Source of the DNA: Singulisphaera acidiphila DSM 18658
GTDB taxonomy: Bacteria > Planctomycetota > Planctomycetia > Isosphaerales > Isosphaeraceae
Reading direction: 5' to 3'
DNA length: 64,000 bases
NCBI RefSeq assembly: GCF_000242455.2
Contig: NC_019892.1
Location: forward strand, 2,170,001 to 2,234,000
Within the stretch, counting starts at the first letter, position 1, and every line of letters begins with the position of its first letter. Shown here piece after piece: positions 43,383 through 53,931 of the stretch. The position numbers were made by a program, and so were the translations under genes. The notes under the pieces were generated by a model. It worked only from the letters and a program-made list of their open reading frames with translations, had not been told where the DNA came from and did not search any database.

Positions 43383-45260
43383 ATGGATCCTAAGACCCCG
43401 CGCATTGCGCCCCCACGCCATTCTTTCTCCTGGTCTTCTCCCTGGCTCCTTCTTGCGGCCGCCTTGCTTTTCACACCGATCTTGATTTACTGGTCCGTCA
43501 CCTTCCAGTCCGGGCAAGACATCGGGTATGGAGACTTTCTCGGAAGGCTCGAGAAGGGGGAGATTCGTTCGGCCAAGGTGGGCCCGACCTGGATCACCGG
43601 CGAACTGAAAAATAGCCGTTCCCAGGCCCCCTCCGCCCATTTCTACACGTCTCGAGTCGGCCTCGAGGACGATCAGCAACTCTTTCAACTGCTCCGCGAG
43701 AAACTCGGCACCGAGTATCAAGCGGAGGCTGGTCCCTCCTTGGTTCAGACCGTCTTTCTGCCTACGTTCACCCTGACCTTTCTGATCGTCGCGCTCTGGG
43801 TCATGATGAAACGGTCGGGTGGAATGGGATCGGCGATGGCGTTCGCCAAGAGCCGGCCCAAGGTCTACGAGAAAGATGAGCGTCGGGTCACTTTCGATGA
43901 CGTTGCCGGGAACGAAGAAGCGGTGACCGAACTCCGTGAGGTCGTCGAGTTCCTCCGGACGCCGGAAAAGTACGAGGCGCTCGGGGGGAGAATTCCCAAG
44001 GGGGTCCTCCTGGCAGGCCCGCCCGGCACCGGGAAAACGCTTCTGGCCAAAGCGGTGGCGGGCGAGGCAGGGGTCCCCTTTTTCTCGCTCTCCGGTTCCG
44101 ACTTCGTCGAGATGTTCGTGGGCGTCGGCGCAGCCCGCGTCCGGAGCCTCTTTCAGCAGGCTGAGGCCAAGGCTCCCTGCCTGATCTTCATCGACGAACT
44201 CGACGCCCTGGGAAAGGCACGCGGGACCGGTGGGGGCAACCACGACGAGCGTGACCAGACCTTGAATCAACTCCTGGTTCAGATGGACGGATTCAACTCC
44301 AATCGGGGCATCATTCTCATCGCCGCGACCAACCGCCCCGAGATGCTCGACCCCGCCCTGGTGCGCCCGGGTCGGTTCGATCGCCAGGTGGTGGTCGACC
44401 GTCCCGACATCATCGGCCGAGAAGATATCCTCAAGGTCCACGTCAAGACCGTGGCCCTTGACGAAGAGATCAACCTCCGGCAAATCGCTGCGATGACCTC
44501 GGGCTTCGTCGGCGCCGACCTGGCCAACCTCGTGAATGAGGCGGCCCTGCTCGCGGCGCGGAAGGGGAAGACCAAGGTTGGGTCGGACGAGTTCCAGGAA
44601 GGGGTCGAACGCGTCATCGCCGGCCCCGAGAAACGCCAGCGCGTGCTCGTCCACGAAGAAAAGGTCCGGATCGCCTACCACGAGGCGGGCCACGCCCTCG
44701 TCTCTCGAAGCCTGCCCCAGACCGACCCGGTTCACAAGATCACGATCCTGGGCCGTGGCACCGCGGCGCTCGGGTACACAATGTATCGTCCCGAGGACGA
44801 TCGCTTTCTCCATACCCGAACCTGGCTGGAAAGTACGATCTGCTCCTTGTTGGGAGGCACGGTCGCCGAAGAAATCGTCTACGGCGAAGTGTCCGACGGC
44901 GCGACCAGCGACCTCCAACGCGCCACGCAGATCGCCCGGCGAATGGTCACCGACTTCGGCATGAGTCCCAAAATCGGGCGGGTCAGCTACCAGACCGACG
45001 GGCGAAGCCCCTTCCTCAACGGGGGCGGAGCCAACGACTACGCGTGCAGCCCGCGGACCGCACGCGAAATCGACCTCGAGGTTCGTCGGATTCTTGACGA
45101 GGCCCAGCAAGCTGCGGCACTGATTCTCTCCGAACGCCGAAATGCTCTCGAGGAGATCACCCGGACCCTCATGGATCACGAGTCGATCGATGCCAGCGAA
45201 CTTCAAGGCATTCTCGACGCCCACCCCTACGAGATTCGACCGATCTCCGCATTGGTCTAA
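43383..45260 (+). CDS. ftsH: ATP-dependent zinc metalloprotease FtsH
   Basis: The 625-residue membrane AAA+ protease degrades damaged or regulatory membrane and cytosolic proteins. Two N-terminal helices (about 21-38 and 122-141) flank a small periplasmic domain. The AAA domain has GPPGTGKT (about 213-220), Walker [12 protein letters not shown] and [21 protein letters not shown]. The protease domain has HEAGH (about 432-436). Phrases [17 protein letters not shown] and [19 protein letters not shown] are standard. The C-terminal tail is shorter and less acidic than in E. coli FtsH. Planctomycetes usually carry several FtsH paralogs, so this may not be the only copy. Confidence 0.95.
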   Translation: MDPKTPRIAPPRHSFSWSSPWLLLAAALLFTPILIYWSVTFQSGQDIGYGDFLGRLEKGEIRSAKVGPTWITGELKNSRSQAPSAHFYTSRVGLEDDQQLFQLLREKLGTEYQAEAGPSLVQTVFLPTFTLTFLIVALWVMMKRSGGMGSAMAFAKSRPKVYEKDERRVTFDDVAGNEEAVTELREVVEFLRTPEKYEALGGRIPKGVLLAGPPGTGKTLLAKAVAGEAGVPFFSLSGSDFVEMFVGVGAARVRSLFQQAEAKAPCLIFIDELDALGKARGTGGGNHDERDQTLNQLLVQMDGFNSNRGIILIAATNRPEMLDPALVRPGRFDRQVVVDRPDIIGREDILKVHVKTVALDEEINLRQIAAMTSGFVGADLANLVNEAALLAARKGKTKVGSDEFQEGVERVIAGPEKRQRVLVHEEKVRIAYHEAGHALVSRSLPQTDPVHKITILGRGTAALGYTMYRPEDDRFLHTRTWLESTICSLLGGTVAEEIVYGEVSDGATSDLQRATQIARRMVTDFGMSPKIGRVSYQTDGRSPFLNGGGANDYACSPRTAREIDLEVRRILDEAQQAAALILSERRNALEEITRTLMDHESIDASELQGILDAHPYEIRPISALV

Positions 45261-45436
45261 TCACGATTCAAAATCCGAGTATTCTTGAATCCAATTTCCC
45301 CCCTGGGACCGAGGGTGCCCCGCCTGTTCTTGTATTTGGATTGTCCATGGTTCCACCGTGACGTTTTGCCGTTTCGCGATTCCGGTTACAAGCCGCCACG
45401 GTCACCCGGATCAGCGTGGCTCAAAGACCGAGCTGG

Positions 45437-47179
45437 TCATTCGGTATACGAGCCCACTTCGGTCGGTGACATTAAAGGTGTTGGCTCGTGGAGGAGGCGC
45501 TCAGCTGCGAGGGCGAACCGACCTTCCGTACTTCGTCCGGCGAGCCGATCGAACCGTAATCTTGTGTAACTCACCAGGATGAGTGTTGTGATAACGTAGG
45601 GGGCAAAGCCGATCACGAGTTTCACGACGGACATCGCCGTCGCATATTGACGCATACTGACTGAGAGGGTGGAGACGCCGTCGGACATGATTGTGATTGC
45701 GAGAATAAGCAGTAACCAGGCGATGGCGTTGAGAATTGCGGCGATGATCGTGAAGGCGACCAGGGCGCCGAGCCAGATCCCGATCGTGATCGCCATGGCC
45801 CGGGTGGAGGTTGTGGAGGCGAGGGACGCGCGAATGCCGACCGCGGCCATGAACGCGCCGATGACCAGAGTGCCGACAATCAGATTGGCATAATCTCCGG
45901 CCGACATCGTTCCCAAGGCGAAGTTGAGACTCCAGGCCAGAACCGCCGCGACGAACAGCCAACGGAGTGCAAAGAGGGAGCCCCAAAGCTTCGCCTGGAT
46001 GATCTCATTGGCATGCAGAGGACTCGTCAAGATCGCATCCCAGGTCCCGCGCTCGCGCTCCGACGCGATTGTCACCGCCGCGCGAAGACCGATCGCCCAC
46101 TGGATCAACCAGGAGACGGTCATCCCGGAACGACCCACGCCGATGCCGAGCATGGATTGGGACCAACTGTACCATTCCTGGGCCATGGGGCGTTGCCACT
46201 GGGCCCAGAGCATCACTCCGGCCATTGTGAGGCTGCCGGCTCCCAGGAGTAACGTCAGGCTGGCACCGATCCACCACCCCAATCCGCCGAGAGTCCCCGC
46301 GCGTTCGATATAAAGCTCTTTCCAGAACATCGGCCGACCGTGGAGCGGTGGAATCCGGCCTCTCCGTTTGCCGATCCGGCCAACCTGGGCTCCATCGAGT
46401 TGACCGAGGCAGACGGGAACGAGTCGCCAGGACGCCACGGCGATACCGACCAGCCCGAGAGCCGTCCAGAGCCCGGCAGAGAGCAATGGCGGCGCGAAGC
46501 TTTCCTCCCAGATGAGGCTATCCAGGGTGCTGTACGGGTTCAAAAGGGTGAGCCACTCGAAGCGGCCGAGTGAAAGGTTGAGAGCGCCGGCCAATGGACC
46601 AAGCAGGAACACGAGATCAATCAAGTAGACCGTCAGAAGGGCATCCCGTCCCCGACGCGATACGGCCGAGATCGCCATCGACAACCCGCCTCCACCAAAA
46701 CCGACAGCCGCGGGCAGGAGCAGTAAGACGCCCATGGCCTTTGCGGTGGAACCGGTCAGTGCGGCGAGCAGAACGATTGACGGCACACCCACGAGCAAGA
46801 TCATGAGAACTTGCGTCATCTTGCCCGCGAATCGCCCGAGAACGACTTCGCGAGAGGTCAGCCTGGTGGTGAGCAACAAGCCGAGCGCCCCTCGCTCTTT
46901 CTCGCCAGCGAGCGTTCCCGCCAACACCGCCGGCGCAATCACCAGCGCGATCGTCAATAAGACCCCCTCAACGATCGTCAGTCCGATTCGAAACTCATAG
47001 AAGGGACGATGGCTGGGGTTGGCATAAACGCAGATCCAACCGTACCAGAGGACGATCATCGTGACCGACAAAATGGCCAGCGCGGCCAGCGTCCGCACGA
47101 GGATCAGCCAACCGCGTGCCAGGGCCCTCTGGCACTCGGCTTCGACAAGCGGACCGAATAGTGCCGACAGGAGTGTCAC
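45437..47179 (-). CDS. Double-length ABC-2 type permease
   Basis: The 580-residue integral membrane protein contains two similar halves. Each has several helices and an E-R-G motif before a conserved arm: GEKERGALGLLLTTRLTSRE in the first half and SERERGTWDAILTSPLHANE in the second. This suggests fusion or internal duplication of an ABC-2 (or ABC-2-like Abi) transporter subunit. I start at a GTG at 47179 that overlaps the TGA stop of the upstream membrane protein (GTGA). The open frame upstream of that point is a shadow of the neighbour. No ATPase gene adjoins it, so its partner must be elsewhere. Substrate unknown. Confidence 0.82.
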   Translation of the reverse strand: MTLLSALFGPLVEAECQRALARGWLILVRTLAALAILSVTMIVLWYGWICVYANPSHRPFYEFRIGLTIVEGVLLTIALVIAPAVLAGTLAGEKERGALGLLLTTRLTSREVVLGRFAGKMTQVLMILLVGVPSIVLLAALTGSTAKAMGVLLLLPAAVGFGGGGLSMAISAVSRRGRDALLTVYLIDLVFLLGPLAGALNLSLGRFEWLTLLNPYSTLDSLIWEESFAPPLLSAGLWTALGLVGIAVASWRLVPVCLGQLDGAQVGRIGKRRGRIPPLHGRPMFWKELYIERAGTLGGLGWWIGASLTLLLGAGSLTMAGVMLWAQWQRPMAQEWYSWSQSMLGIGVGRSGMTVSWLIQWAIGLRAAVTIASERERGTWDAILTSPLHANEIIQAKLWGSLFALRWLFVAAVLAWSLNFALGTMSAGDYANLIVGTLVIGAFMAAVGIRASLASTTSTRAMAITIGIWLGALVAFTIIAAILNAIAWLLLILAITIMSDGVSTLSVSMRQYATAMSVVKLVIGFAPYVITTLILVSYTRLRFDRLAGRSTEGRFALAAERLLHEPTPLMSPTEVGSYTE

Positions 47180-47973
47180 CACGAGTTTTCGGGCTCCCGC
47201 GACTTGGCCGAATCCGAGCAGGCCGCTCGAGCACTTGGACGGCTCAGTAACCAGAGCGAGACCATCGGATAAATCGACCCGACGATGATCATCATCACCG
47301 CGCACGACGTGTACCAGATCAACAGCAACTTCGTCATCGTTTCGTCGAAACCCGCCGGCAGCTTCTGGCCTGGGGGGAGTTGCTGGGCCATCGACTGCAT
47401 CTGAAACTTGGCCATCCCCACGGCCACCTTGGGAACGATCGCGAGGGCGGCGTAGCCGTAGACCAAAACGAGCCGAATGATCTTTAGCAAAGCAACGCTC
47501 AGGCCCAGCTTGATTCCCCACGGCCTTCGCGTCACCAACCCGATTCCCGCGGCCAAAAGCAGAATGTTCAGAACCACTCCACTCACGAATTCGGCCCAGA
47601 CATAGTATCGAACGGCCGTCTCCTGCATGCCGAGCACCCCCAGATCCATCTGAGGTATTTTCGGAGGCTGAGGCTCGGCCTCAAAGCGTTTCCGTTTCTC
47701 GGCGACCGCGGCCTTGGCCTCGTCGGTCGTCGCGGCCTTCTCCTCATCCTCAAAACCTTCGAGGATGGCTTTCCGCGTCGTATCTTGCTTCGTCTGGATG
47801 TCCTGTTGGGCCTTCACCAGCATCTTCGACATTACGGGCATCAACGCGTACGAGCCGATGAGGCAGAGTCCCCAGATCATCAGGGCCGAGGCGAAGACAA
47901 TATTCAGGATGCCGAGAACCTTGGGAATCCGTGGGTTCGGAAGCACGAACGGAGCAGAGGACACGGGTTCCAT
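47176..47973 (-). CDS. Multi-span membrane protein, paralog 1
   Basis: The 265-residue protein has about four hydrophobic helices (ILNIVFASALMIWGLCLIG, VSGVVLNILLLAAGIGLV, LKIIRLVLVYGYAALAIV, MMIIVGSIYPMVSLWLL). A charged loop rich in Lys/Glu (QDIQTKQDTTRKAILEGFEDEEKAATT) between helices one and two may be a coiled coil. I start at the ATG at 47973. It is a paralog of the gene at 48263-49102. Its stop overlaps the start of the ABC-2 permease, so the two are translationally coupled. I do not recognise a family name. Confidence 0.72.
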   Translation of the reverse strand: MEPVSSAPFVLPNPRIPKVLGILNIVFASALMIWGLCLIGSYALMPVMSKMLVKAQQDIQTKQDTTRKAILEGFEDEEKAATTDEAKAAVAEKRKRFEAEPQPPKIPQMDLGVLGMQETAVRYYVWAEFVSGVVLNILLLAAGIGLVTRRPWGIKLGLSVALLKIIRLVLVYGYAALAIVPKVAVGMAKFQMQSMAQQLPPGQKLPAGFDETMTKLLLIWYTSCAVMMIIVGSIYPMVSLWLLSRPSARAACSDSAKSREPENSW

Positions 47974-48262
47974 GATACACGTTGCTCCACGTAGGGAAGG
48001 ATTGCCTTGAAACGCGTGGCTCTGCCAAGTCAATCGTCGGGCCCGGAGGATTATTTCGTCAGAACCGGTGAGCGTAAGAGCTCACGATTTCCGGAGACGT
48101 GTTTATTTTACACTCGTCGGAGGATTGGCGATACGTGAAACTTGTGTGGTCGGAAACGGATTGCTTGACGCGGTGATCCTCCGGCCCCCACGATATCGGC
48201 CCTGAGGTTTTCGCATGGCCCGGGGTTCCATGAATTCAGCAGAGATCACATCGCGTCGCCGC

Positions 48263-49102
48263 TTACGACAGTTCTCCCTCACGCTCCTCGGTGCCCGAGA
48301 CCTCGTCGAGACAGCAAGCGGCCTTGACGCTCGGGCGGGTCAGGATGACCAAGGAGATCGCCGGGTAAATCAGGCAGAGGATCATGCCGAATACGGCGCA
48401 GAAATAGGCCATGGTGGCCATCCACAAGGCAAAATCTTCTGCCGTATAAATGACGGCAGGGGGGCCGGTACTCGCTTTGATCTGGGCGGCGTTGGCTTTC
48501 ATGATGATCACTTTGCCCAGTTCGGTATGGGCCACCCCGTCGATCGCTCGACGAGCTTGAGGGACGACCACGATTGTGAAAAAGAAGGTCAGCGCAAGGA
48601 TTCGTACGATCTTCAAGAGGGCCACCCAGATCGCCATCTTCCGCGCCCAGATCCGAAGCTGGGTCAGCCCGATCCCCGAGGCGAGCATCAGCAGGTTGAG
48701 CACGGGGGCGGTGGCGAAATCGGCCCAGAAATACCAGTTGAGCAGGAGGAGGACATGATTGATCGATTTGAGATCAAGGTGTTTGTCGATGTCTTTCTGG
48801 GGATTCGCGGTGAGCTCCAGCCGTTCGGCACGCAGCGCCGCCTTTTTCGATTCGTCGGTGGTCGACTCCTCGCGAGCCTGAAGCTCAAAAATCTGCCGCT
48901 GCCGGAACTGATCGTAAAAACTTTGGGCATCGCCGCGTTCAAGCTTGAACGGCTGGTTTTGCGTGAACGATGGGCCGATCAAATTCAGACACTCAAGCCC
49001 GATCAGGAAGAGCATGAAACCGAAGGCGACGTTCAAAGAACCAATCACCTTGGGAAGTCCGGGTTTGGGGGCAACCGTCACGACTGTGGGAAGCGAATCC
49101 AT
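48263..49102 (-). CDS. Multi-span membrane protein, paralog 2
   Basis: The 279-residue protein shares the layout of its downstream paralog: PGLPKVIGSLNVAFGFMLFLIGLE (helix one), a charged loop (ERGDAQSFYDQFRQRQIFELQAREES), then three more helices (VLNLLMLASGIGLTQLRIWARK, LKIVRILALTFFFTIVVV, AVFGMILCLIYPAISLVIL). The conserved W-A-x-K/G-I-x-x-x-V-A-L-L-K-I-x-R stretch marks the pair. It is separated from paralog 1 by 289 bases that hold a small hairpin (GTGAGC at 48068-48073 with GCTCAC at 48080-48085). Function unknown. Confidence 0.7.
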   Translation of the reverse strand: MDSLPTVVTVAPKPGLPKVIGSLNVAFGFMLFLIGLECLNLIGPSFTQNQPFKLERGDAQSFYDQFRQRQIFELQAREESTTDESKKAALRAERLELTANPQKDIDKHLDLKSINHVLLLLNWYFWADFATAPVLNLLMLASGIGLTQLRIWARKMAIWVALLKIVRILALTFFFTIVVVPQARRAIDGVAHTELGKVIIMKANAAQIKASTGPPAVIYTAEDFALWMATMAYFCAVFGMILCLIYPAISLVILTRPSVKAACCLDEVSGTEEREGELS

Positions 49103-49252
49103 GGATGGTCCTAAGCAGGCTCTTGGATCACGATGCGAGACGAACTCGGGTTAATTTACTCATCGTCTTCATGAGACTTGGCGCGTCGTCGGTCGGCCCG
49201 GACGCGCCAAGCGAGAGGATTCAAAGGGACGGTTCCTCAACCAACACCCCAA

Positions 49253-50953
49253 TCATTTTAACTGCCAGAGGACCGGGACGACGTTGCTGACAATGTGAGG
49301 ATCGGCGGAGTTGGCCGCCTCTGCTCCCAGGCTCAGTGCGACGGAGACAGGCGCGTCGGCCGCGAGCCCAGCGGCCGACATCTGAGCCCGGTCGATCAAC
49401 ACCGTCAACCGCCTCGATCGATCGGGCTCGGTCGTCGCCAGGCGATGAGACATGTGGCCGCCGCCTGGGAGGAAAACATTGACCCACCATGCCGATCCCG
49501 TCACGGGCAGCGGGTCCGACCAGCGGACCTCGAGCGGGACCTCGTAGAACCAGCGACCCAGGGGGGTGATCCGTCGGACGGGCCCGGCCAGTCCCCCGAT
49601 CCGCGCGAGTTCTCCCGTAGCAAACGTCGGGGTCTCGACCTGGTTCTCGACCGCCGCGACGAACCAGAGCGAGGCGAGCCTCTTGTCGGCCAAGGCGCGC
49701 CAGCTTGATTCGGCGAGCGTCCCCTGGAGCGTTACCGTGGCTCGATCCGGGTCGAACCGCGCCTGGAGTTTCGCCAGCTTTGGGTCGCCTGCGAGTGTCT
49801 TCATCGCGAGGGCCGCCCCGGTTTGCTCATCAAGGTCGAATACGGGGCGGACGCCGACGTATGGATCAGGGCCGGTCGAGTCGGAGTCCGTGACCTCAAC
49901 TTTGGCGGTGGACTCGGCCGGTTCCGTGCGGAAGTGGCCGCCCAGCCGAGCAAAGTTCCCAGGCGTTTCGGTCGCCCATTCGGCGACATTCCCGAACGTA
50001 TGGAACAATTGCCAAGGGTTCGCCTGAAAGCGTGGTTCTCCGGAACCGGGTCGGGTCGGTGCCGTGGTGTCGCCCGGTAGGCTCGGTTCCGCTCCGAGGA
50101 AGTTTGCACCTTCCCCATTCTCCGGCTTGTCCCCCCACCAGAATGGGGTTGATCGCCCGGCCCTGGCTGCGCGGTCCCACTCGGGGACCGTCGGCAGGCG
50201 GTAGACCACTCCAGAGGGGTCGACTTTTCCCAACCGGGCGAGCAGGGCTTCGGCCTTCCGAGGTGTAAGACCAAGGGCCGGCTGCGCGGGGGCTTCCAGC
50301 AGGAATTCATCGGACCGGCCCGCGCGAGGGTTGTAGTCAGGCAGGAGGCGACCGGCCTGGGCGTTGCTCAACTCGGTGGTTGCGACGAAGAGGCCAGGCT
50401 GGGTGTCGGAGCCGGGGATGCGGACGAACTGCAAGTCAACGGGGCCGGGACGCGGCAAGAGCCTGGCCGTGCCGGGCGGACCGGCCAGGGGTGTTCCCCA
50501 ACCGAACGGTCCTGCGGCCACGTCCGAACCTTCCGGGCGAGGGTGGGGAAAGTCGCTGATTCTCGCTTCGAGCGTGTTGCTCACCTCCGCATTGGTCGCC
50601 GGATCCAGAATGCACACGCGGACGACGACGGCAGCGGGCTGTATGTTTCTGATGGCCGAGGCCGGCACGTAGACCTGAATTTGGCGGGGGGATTGGCCCG
50701 GCTTGACCGGCAAGGGTTGTGTTTCCACCTGACCGAGCGGCAAAGTGATCCGGACCGCGAATTGTCCCGAGAGGCTGCGAGTCCACGCGGTCCTCGCCGT
50801 CAGCTCGAACGAATCACGGCCGCCACTCGGAAAATGGACGGCGGTTTGTTCCCAGCCCAAGAGCTGGACAGGCTCAGCCGCCTGGACAATGCCAGGGCCG
50901 CACACGAAAGCATGACACAGTCCAAGTGCGAGGAGCAGGCGCCGCTGGCTCAT
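49253..50953 (-). CDS. Secreted protein with formylglycine-generating-enzyme (SUMF1)-like domain
   Basis: The 566-residue protein has a signal peptide (MSQRRLLLALGLCHAFVCGPG, ending AA). An N-terminal beta-rich part precedes a SUMF1/FGE-sulfatase-type domain with YRLPTVPEWDRAARAG, GDKPENGEGANF-like loop and GNVAEWATET. The C-terminal part (about 400-560) forms additional beta-rich segments. Such domains occur in many non-catalytic envelope proteins of planctomycetes. The Cys pair of true FGE enzymes is not evident, so catalysis is doubtful. I start at the ATG at 50953. It is divergent from a VWA protein gene across 195 bases. Confidence 0.8.
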   Translation of the reverse strand: MSQRRLLLALGLCHAFVCGPGIVQAAEPVQLLGWEQTAVHFPSGGRDSFELTARTAWTRSLSGQFAVRITLPLGQVETQPLPVKPGQSPRQIQVYVPASAIRNIQPAAVVVRVCILDPATNAEVSNTLEARISDFPHPRPEGSDVAAGPFGWGTPLAGPPGTARLLPRPGPVDLQFVRIPGSDTQPGLFVATTELSNAQAGRLLPDYNPRAGRSDEFLLEAPAQPALGLTPRKAEALLARLGKVDPSGVVYRLPTVPEWDRAARAGRSTPFWWGDKPENGEGANFLGAEPSLPGDTTAPTRPGSGEPRFQANPWQLFHTFGNVAEWATETPGNFARLGGHFRTEPAESTAKVEVTDSDSTGPDPYVGVRPVFDLDEQTGAALAMKTLAGDPKLAKLQARFDPDRATVTLQGTLAESSWRALADKRLASLWFVAAVENQVETPTFATGELARIGGLAGPVRRITPLGRWFYEVPLEVRWSDPLPVTGSAWWVNVFLPGGGHMSHRLATTEPDRSRRLTVLIDRAQMSAAGLAADAPVSVALSLGAEAANSADPHIVSNVVPVLWQLK

Positions 50954-51148
50954 GAGAGCCTCCGAAAAATCGGCTAGTGGGGGAGGTCTGAAATCGGAAT
51001 GAAGCTGCTTGAGTCCGTCACGATTCGGCTCGAGCGGCCCACCGATCCAGGACAATCATCCGGGAATTGTCCGCCAGGTCGGTCTCAGCGTACCATAAAA
51101 GTGCAGGAACGGCCCGACATTGAATCCACAAGACTGGAACTGCCGCTG

Positions 51149-53224
51149 ATGCCTCCGCTTTATCGCATGCCGGTCTTCTACGCCTTCGCCCTGCTCATCA
51201 CAGGTGCGTATACGATCGGTACATGGTCGGCTGCGGACGGCCGCACCCAGCGATCGGACTTCTCGCGCACGACCGAAGCCTCGAAGAACGCGCCCCTCAC
51301 TCCCCTTCGCCCTCGGAACGACGCGCCGCTGGTTTTGGCCCAGGCGGACGGAATCTTGCGAACAGCGGAGGGACTGAGGCGCAAGGTCCTGGTCAAGGAT
51401 CTGGATGTCGTTTGCCAGAGCGAACCCGACGGGGGCAAGGTGGCCGGCGCACCACTCGATTATTTTGCCATCCGCTACATATATGGCGAATCCCCCTCGG
51501 ATCGACCGACCGCCTTCCAACTCGGTTCGAAGGAAGCGGCTTCGCCTTGCTGGGTGCCCTCGGCATCGGTCCTGGAGTGGGATACGCGTCTGATGGCCCG
51601 GCCGACGCCGGGGCAGGGGCGTCCCCCTCTTGTGATCTACCGTGAGGAGGCCTGCCTGCTTGACGTCTTGGCCCATCGCCCTTGCTCTCGTCATCCCGGG
51701 CATTGTCCGACGGAAGGAGAAGAACGTACCGACGGCTCAAAGACCCCCGCGCTCGGGATGCCGATCCTCGCGACGCGGGCGATCCCTTTGCCCGACGGTT
51801 CGACCAGGACGATCTTTCAGGTCGCCAGCCTGGTCCGCGACCTGGCCCCGCCTCCTCCTCCCCCCGCCGCGCCGCCGAAGAACTTGCTCCCTGCCTTGCG
51901 CAGGGTCGACATCGCTTTCGTGATCGATACCACGGCCTCGATGCAAGCGACGATCGACGCCTCACGAACGCTGGCCCGGCAACTCGTCGCCGATGCCGCC
52001 GATCGACACCGCGACGTGACGATCCGCCTCGCCCTGGTCGACTACCGTGACGACTCGCCGGTCTTCGGACACGTTGCACGGATCGTCACGCGATTCACGA
52101 GTCCTGCCAACTTCCTGGCCGCGCTCGAGACGCTGAGCGCGGCTCGTCGCGGCGATGGATCGATTGACGAGGCCGTGTTCGACGGATTGGCCCAAGCCCT
52201 CCCCGCCGGCCCTGAGGATCGCCCGGGCACCCCTCATCTCGACTGGCCGACGGGCCGGGCCGGTGAACTCGCAACGAAGATGATTGTGCTGCTCGGCGAC
52301 GCGCCCGACCATGCCCAAGACCTGTCGCGTGCCCAGTCGCTGGCCAAGCGGGCCAAGGAGGCGGGGATCACCATCGCCACGGTCGCACTCGATCGGCCGG
52401 GCACACTCTCACGCAACGAGTTGGCTCGTTACCGCGCTCAGTGGCAGGCCCTGGCCGAGGGATCGTTCTTGCCACTCGAAAAGGGGAATGGCTTCACCCA
52501 GACGGTCGCGCCGCTTGCCCTGCAATTGGCCGACGCCCAACAACTCGTGGCCATGCTCCAGGCGATCATCGACGACCGGATCAAGCATGCTCGTGACCTC
52601 GCCGCCTTGGCTGCGGCCGAGGCCGAGGGGCGGCTGGCCGACTACGTCAACAGCCAGGGCCTGTCGCTGGACCAGGTTGCTCCGGTGCTTGTCGACCTCC
52701 ACAGCGGCGAGTCCTCGGGGCATGCTCGCCCCGATCCTCGATTCCAGGGCCGAAAAGCCCCCTCGGTCCGGATCGGCTGGATTGCCGAACAGCAAGACCG
52801 GCAAGCGCTCGTATCCGTCGAGACCTTGATGTCACGCCAGGAGGTCGGCACGCTCATCGAGGAGTTGACGCAACTGCAACTTGCCGCCCAGGGGACCGCT
52901 CGCGACCTGGCCGACCTGGCCGAGATCGGCACGGCCGCCGCCGCTGGCGAAGCGAGCTTCCTGGCGTCCGACCGGGGTTCGCAGACGTTCGCCGAGCACC
53001 TTCGCCGTCGCCAGGGGCTTCCCCCAGCGCGGGCAGACAGTCTCCTCCACCGTACCCAGGCCGACCTCCTCCAGGCCGACGAGACCTCCAGGGCCGCGCT
53101 CAACGATCGCCTCGCGACTACCTTGGCCGAATTAATCAAGCGACGCAACTCGTCCGACTGGGACGACCCTCGACGGACCATTGACGGCATGGCGCTCGTT
53201 CCCTATTCGCTCATCGATTTTTGA
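51149..53224 (+). CDS. Secreted von Willebrand factor A domain protein
   Basis: The 691-residue protein starts with a signal peptide (MPVFYAFALLITGAYTIGTW; the nearest ATG codons are at 51149 and 51167). A VWA domain (about residues 250-440) shows VDIAFVIDTTASMQATIDASR, with the D-x-T-x-S-M variant of MIDAS, and MIVLLGDAPDHAQD. The rest is helical, with Arg/Ala/Glu-rich stretches (ARDLAALAAAEAEGRLADYV, LQLAAQGTARDLADLAEIG). It probably acts in the envelope in protein-protein or metal-dependent adhesion. It is divergent from the FGE-like gene. Similar pairs of VWA and FGE-like genes occur in planctomycetes. Confidence 0.82.
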   Translation: MPPLYRMPVFYAFALLITGAYTIGTWSAADGRTQRSDFSRTTEASKNAPLTPLRPRNDAPLVLAQADGILRTAEGLRRKVLVKDLDVVCQSEPDGGKVAGAPLDYFAIRYIYGESPSDRPTAFQLGSKEAASPCWVPSASVLEWDTRLMARPTPGQGRPPLVIYREEACLLDVLAHRPCSRHPGHCPTEGEERTDGSKTPALGMPILATRAIPLPDGSTRTIFQVASLVRDLAPPPPPPAAPPKNLLPALRRVDIAFVIDTTASMQATIDASRTLARQLVADAADRHRDVTIRLALVDYRDDSPVFGHVARIVTRFTSPANFLAALETLSAARRGDGSIDEAVFDGLAQALPAGPEDRPGTPHLDWPTGRAGELATKMIVLLGDAPDHAQDLSRAQSLAKRAKEAGITIATVALDRPGTLSRNELARYRAQWQALAEGSFLPLEKGNGFTQTVAPLALQLADAQQLVAMLQAIIDDRIKHARDLAALAAAEAEGRLADYVNSQGLSLDQVAPVLVDLHSGESSGHARPDPRFQGRKAPSVRIGWIAEQQDRQALVSVETLMSRQEVGTLIEELTQLQLAAQGTARDLADLAEIGTAAAAGEASFLASDRGSQTFAEHLRRRQGLPPARADSLLHRTQADLLQADETSRAALNDRLATTLAELIKRRNSSDWDDPRRTIDGMALVPYSLIDF

Positions 53225-53442
53225 AAGGGAACGCCACCAAGGCATGAGTCCCGACGCCCCACGCCTCCTTCTGGCTTGATGGCAAATCGCCCGCCTGAAT
53301 TGTTCGGGTCGCCAACCCGCTGTCAGGGCGTTTTCGACCTATGCTTCAATCAGTTGGAACCTTTTTTTCTTCGCTTGCAGTGGATTGGATCTTCGTCCTG
53401 TGAGGAGTGCCTATCCTGCAAAAAAAAGGGAGCGAATTGGCG

Positions 53443-53931
53443 ATGTGGAAATGGTTTGCGCGTTCGGACGAGCGAAGCCCAACGGAATCGACTTCTCCTC
53501 CGAAGGCGCAGCGACCAGCCGATTCTCCGCTTGAGCACACCCGCACGGCAACAGCGGCGACGATTTCACCAGGGGCTCAGCCCGGACGCCAGTACAGCCG
53601 CGCCAGTCTGCGAGAACGTCGAGAATCGCCCCGCTACACGGCCGTTAAGGAAGACCTTTGGCTCGGATGGTGGGCGGAAGAAGAGTTCATCATCGTCGAC
53701 GCGGAGCTCGTGAATATCAGCGAGCGGGGCGTGCAAATCTCGAGCGCGACGGCCCCCGTCCAGGGACAGGTTGTCTGGATGCGGCTGGGCGGGACGTCGA
53801 CGCAGAGCAGTCTCTCCGCCTTGGTTCTCGAATCCCGCTGGGTCGCGCTGCGACGTCGCTATGTGATCCGGCTCGAGTTCCGGGAACTGTGCCGTTCCGA
53901 CTTCTATAACACGGCCGTCTTCGGTGACTGA
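53443..53931 (+). CDS. PilZ-like domain protein
   Basis: The 162-residue cytoplasmic protein has a Ser/Thr/Pro-rich N terminus (about 1-60) followed by a PilZ-like beta barrel starting RRESPRYTAVKEDLWLGWW, with the RxxxR-like stretch at the start and ELVNISERGVQISS (a D/N-x-S-x-x-G variant). These are the positions used by PilZ domains to bind cyclic di-GMP. I start at the ATG at 53443. The frame begins at 53407. No signalling partner is adjacent, and whether it binds c-di-GMP is not certain because the second motif is N-I-S-E-R-G. Confidence 0.75.
   Translation: MWKWFARSDERSPTESTSPPKAQRPADSPLEHTRTATAATISPGAQPGRQYSRASLRERRESPRYTAVKEDLWLGWWAEEEFIIVDAELVNISERGVQISSATAPVQGQVVWMRLGGTSTQSSLSALVLESRWVALRRRYVIRLEFRELCRSDFYNTAVFGD

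Noticed and set aside
43347-45224. A 625-codon minus-strand frame opposite ftsH
   Set aside because: Length comes only from high GC; ftsH on the plus strand has all catalytic motifs.
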